From assembly GCA_020425835.1 (NCBI GenBank), contig JAGQRC010000016.1, positions 1 through 15,592 on the forward strand: DNA of 15,592 bases, in the 5' to 3' direction. Positions within the stretch are counted from its first letter, which is position 1; each line of letters opens with the position of its first letter. Positions 13,460-15,592 of this stretch are shown one piece after another. The DNA is from Planctomycetota bacterium. GTDB lineage: Bacteria > Planctomycetota > UBA8108 > UBA1146 > JAJFFE01. The notes below the pieces were generated by a model. That model did no database searches. It was given only the letters and a program-made list of their open reading frames with translations, and was not told the DNA's origin. A program made the position numbers and the translations under genes.

Positions 13460-14174
13460 ACTCCGCTCGGATGGTCTTCGTGACCTGGCCCTCTTCGTCG
13501 ACGAACTCGACCGATGCCTCCCCCTGGTCGGTCACGATCATTCGAAGGCGGGGGCGTCCCCGTCCATCCCGCAACACGAGGCTGGAACGGGAGTCCTCGT
13601 CGCGGCCGAGGAAGACCCGCTCGGCGGTGAACAGCTCCGGCCGCGCTTCGAGCTCCCGGATTCGAGTCTGACGCATCGCCGGATCCTCGAGATCGGTGAT
13701 CTCGCGGGTGAGAGCCTGCATCTCGACGATGGACCGCTGCGGCCGGTCCCAGACTCGGAGGCCCGACACTCGCGCTCGGTTCTCCCCCTCCTGGACCTCA
13801 CGATGAACGAGGCCGATGGCTTGGTCCTGACGAAACTGATCGAAGAAGAACCCGCCCCCGCTCGCGCGGGTGTCGCCGTCGAAGATCAGACCACCACATT
13901 CATCGCCGCGCTCGTTGAAGAAGATCAGACCCGGCGGGCGATGTCGTCCGGGGTCGATCTCGATGTCGTCGACCTTGGCCGAAGCCTGACGGCTGGAGTT
14001 CGAGATGACCAATCGAACGGTCCCATCCGGATCCACGATGTTGATGCGCTGGACGGAGACCTCCGGAAACAGCGGGGGCGTGGAGATCGATCGTCGGTAT
14101 CCCAGGACGAACGTCGCTGCGCCACCTGCGACCATCGCTCCAACAAGCCCGATGGCGGTCAGGATTCGGGACAT
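13458..14174 (-). CDS. Membrane-anchored protein of a widespread uncharacterised family
   Basis: The protein has 238 residues from ATG 14174, with AAGGG 9 nt upstream. The frame is open further upstream, but those extra residues look non-coding and lie across the divergent promoter region. Residues 3-25 form a hydrophobic N-terminal anchor (ILTAIGLVGAMVAGGAATFVL). The rest matches, from memory, a family found across several phyla with the order INIVDPDGTVRLVISN (45-60), PGLIFFNERGDECGGLIFDG (81-100), GGGFFFDQFRQDQAIGLVH (106-124) and GLRVWDRP (138-145). The C-terminal part (196-236) repeats the D-G-x-x-R-L-x-x-x-V pattern of the N-terminal strand, which suggests an internal duplication. The function is unknown. 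It is convergent with the sigma gene at 11574 and divergent from that at 14497. Confidence 0.85.
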   Translation of the reverse strand: MSRILTAIGLVGAMVAGGAATFVLGYRRSISTPPLFPEVSVQRINIVDPDGTVRLVISNSSRQASAKVDDIEIDPGRHRPPGLIFFNERGDECGGLIFDGDTRASGGGFFFDQFRQDQAIGLVHREVQEGENRARVSGLRVWDRPQRSIVEMQALTREITDLEDPAMRQTRIRELEARPELFTAERVFLGRDEDSRSSLVLRDGRGRPRLRMIVTDQGEASVEFVDEEGQVTKTIRAE

Positions 14175-14496
14175 GCTGTGGATCCCTTCAAGAGGTTCAC
14201 GATGACGGAGAACGAGGAGAGTCCTCCACCGCGGGGGGGATCCTAGCGCGATCCAGGACATCCGGGCTTCGTGGCCGGATCTCCAGTCGATCGGATCGGC
14301 AAGTGCGCCCGCTCCACATTCCCATCCGAGGACCGAGGCCGTGAATCGTCGACCGATCGAGCGACGACCCCGCCGGGCAGCGCTGCAATCCATGGCCCCT
14401 CTCCTGGCCCAGGCCAGGTGGCAGAATCTCCCGGAGCACCAGAGATTCCTGGTTGATGATCGGCGGTCACGCCCGACCGATGGGTGGAGGAAACGC
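14175..14496. other. Divergent intergenic region upstream of the third membrane sigma gene
   Basis: About 320 bp without a supported gene, serving both the minus-strand gene at 14174 and the plus-strand sigma gene at 14497. Its main feature is the dyad at 14403-14418. I see no convincing sigma-70 promoter. Confidence 0.55.
14403..14418. promoter_or_regulatory. Dyad CCTGGCC-CA-GGCCAGG upstream of the third membrane sigma gene
   Basis: Perfect 7-bp arms separated by 2 nt, ending 78 nt before ATG 14497. The position is close to that of the 14-bp dyad before the sigma gene at 5289. It is a candidate operator for a dimeric regulator. Confidence 0.3.
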
Positions 14497-15592
14497 ATGC
14501 ACCCGGATCCCGGAGCCCTGCTCGAGGCCTACCGACGACGGCCCGATCGATCACGCCTTCACCGCCTCCTCGAGGGCATCGAGGGACGAGTGTTCTCGGT
14601 CTGCTTCGAGGTCTTGAGACATCGGCAGGACGCGGAGGACGCGACCCAGGATGCCTTGCTCGACATCTGTCGCGGCCTGGACTCGGTTCGGGAGATCGCG
14701 CGGTTCGGCGCGTGGGTCTACCGCGTTGCTTTCCACACGGCGCTGGACGGGAGGAGGAAGCGGGTGACTCGCGATCGGCACGAGCACGGAATCCGATCGT
14801 CCGCCGAGAAGCGTCAGGCCGAGTTCGAAGCGGACGGCTCCGATCCGGCAGTCGTCGTTCACCAGGCGCTGGCAGATCTCGACGACGAGACTCGAGAGCT
14901 TCTCGCGGAGCACTACTTCGCCGGTGTCTCGTTGGCGAGAATCGCTCGCCGCGAAGGCGTTTCCAACAATGCGATCTGGAAACGCATGGAATCCGGTCGT
15001 GAGAGGCTCCGCCGAGCGATCGAAGCGCGGGGATCGGCCGTGGGTCTGCCGGCGTTGGTCGGGTACCTCGAAGGGATCGACGTCCCGACACCACCCACTC
15101 TCGTCGATGTCGCCCTGCTCGACGCGGCCGCGCGGGTCACGACCCGCGGCATCCCGGCCACTGGAGGCACCCTGGTCGTGTTCACTTCGCTCGGGTTCCT
15201 CGGCGTCGCGATCATCACCATCGTGGGTATCGGTTACCTCGGCGTGGTCTACTTGGACTCCACCGAGCACGTGAAGCGTGACTCGGGAACACGGCGCGTG
15301 GACCTCGTCGCGTCTCGCGCCGATCGCGCCCGATCGTCGACGGGCCCGCATTCCGTTCCCGAACCGGGACCGAATGCGCCGAAGCTCGACCCGACTGCGG
15401 CCGGCGAGGCGTCTCCTTCGGTGAACGAGTTCGCTCGACTCGTGGGTCGCGTCCTCGGCGAAGGGGCCCATCCCGTGCCGGGTGTCGAAGTCGAGCTGAC
15501 CCACGGCGATCAAGTCACTGCCCTGACGCGGACCGACGCCGACGGCCGTTTCGAGTTCGAGTTCGCGCGACGCACGGTGACCCGCTCCATCA
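14497..15592 (+). CDS. Membrane-tethered ECF sigma factor fused to carboxypeptidase-regulatory-like repeat(s), partial at window end
   Basis: The frame is open from ATG 14497 (GGAGG 6 nt upstream) to the window edge, so 365 residues are visible and the C-terminus is missing. Sigma region 2 is at about 24-90 (RHRQDAEDATQDALLDICRGL, RFGAWVYRVAFHTALDGRRKR). Region 4 is at about 118-176 (DDETRELLAEHYFAGVSLARIARREGV, recognition helix SNNAIWKRMESGRERLRRAI). A linker leads to one transmembrane helix at about 226-252 (VVFTSLGFLGVAIITIVGIG). A Pro/Ser/Asp linker then precedes a first CNA-B-like repeat from residue 312 (ARLVGRVLGEGAHPVPGVEV, then TRTDADGRFEF). The architecture matches the 984-residue protein at 5289, so more repeats probably lie beyond the window. 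The minus-strand open frames opposite it are shadows. Confidence 0.92.
   Translation, partial: MHPDPGALLEAYRRRPDRSRLHRLLEGIEGRVFSVCFEVLRHRQDAEDATQDALLDICRGLDSVREIARFGAWVYRVAFHTALDGRRKRVTRDRHEHGIRSSAEKRQAEFEADGSDPAVVVHQALADLDDETRELLAEHYFAGVSLARIARREGVSNNAIWKRMESGRERLRRAIEARGSAVGLPALVGYLEGIDVPTPPTLVDVALLDAAARVTTRGIPATGGTLVVFTSLGFLGVAIITIVGIGYLGVVYLDSTEHVKRDSGTRRVDLVASRADRARSSTGPHSVPEPGPNAPKLDPTAAGEASPSVNEFARLVGRVLGEGAHPVPGVEVELTHGDQVTALTRTDADGRFEFEFARRTVTRSI

Noticed and set aside
14175..14498. Upstream extension of the 238-residue protein to 346 residues
   Set aside because: Residues before the ATG at 14174 are Arg/Trp/Ser-rich and lack family similarity. The hydrophobic anchor begins right after the chosen start, and the extension would cover the divergent promoter region.
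14551..15513. 320-codon minus-strand open frame near the window end
   Set aside because: It lies opposite a clear sigma-TM-CNA-B frame that runs off the window, and its translation has no motif.
1..15592. tRNA, rRNA, CRISPR arrays, insertion sequences
   Set aside because: I scanned by eye for T-loop GGTTCRA patterns, regularly spaced repeats and transposase-like proteins and found none that hold up.

Overview
This is a GC-rich, gene-dense bacterial chromosomal segment with strong G/C bias at third codon positions. It most resembles a planctomycete (Planctomycetota). The lineage call rests on two secreted proteins ending in the paired calcium-loop, dockerin-like tail common in that phylum, and on ECF sigma factors carrying long C-terminal extensions. 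It is an inference; no rRNA or marker gene is present. I see no tRNA, CRISPR array, transposase or complete mobile element.

Layout: 1-570 is apparently non-coding and holds two inverted copies of a 52-bp repeat. On the minus strand, 3926 to 571 is a two-gene operon: a stand-alone ECF sigma factor and, coupled through a TGATG stop/start, a 908-residue membrane protein with FecR-like sequence and about seven carboxypeptidase-regulatory-like (CNA-B-like) beta-sandwich repeats. A mostly non-coding stretch follows, with a possible gene remnant, a strong terminator and a short tandem repeat. Next is a small RRM RNA-binding protein on the minus strand. Divergent from it, 5289-8243 encodes a 984-residue protein in which an ECF sigma factor, one transmembrane helix and eight CNA-B-like repeats are a single chain. 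It converges on a secreted protein (10440 to 8386) with a probable papain-like (C39-type) cysteine peptidase domain, a beta-propeller-like middle and a dockerin-like end. Divergent from that is a smaller secreted cohesin-like plus dockerin-like protein (10669-11436), followed by a second membrane-tethered ECF sigma factor (11574-13406) with a helical, LTxxQ-like outer domain. A membrane-anchored protein of a widespread uncharacterised family lies at 14174 to 13458. Divergent from it, a third sigma/membrane/CNA-B fusion starts at 14497 and runs off the window.

Central theme: there are four ECF sigma factors in 15.6 kb. Three are covalently joined to a transmembrane helix and an extracytoplasmic domain, and the fourth is translationally coupled to a separate protein of the same outer architecture. 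The same pairing thus occurs split and fused, which argues that the outer domains are the sensory partners of the sigma factors: one-component transmembrane sigma switches instead of the usual sigma/anti-sigma pair. The outer modules differ (beta-sandwich arrays versus an all-helical LTxxQ-like domain), so they probably sense different cues. The interspersed secreted dockerin-like proteins are plausible targets or partners, but nothing in the sequence proves this.
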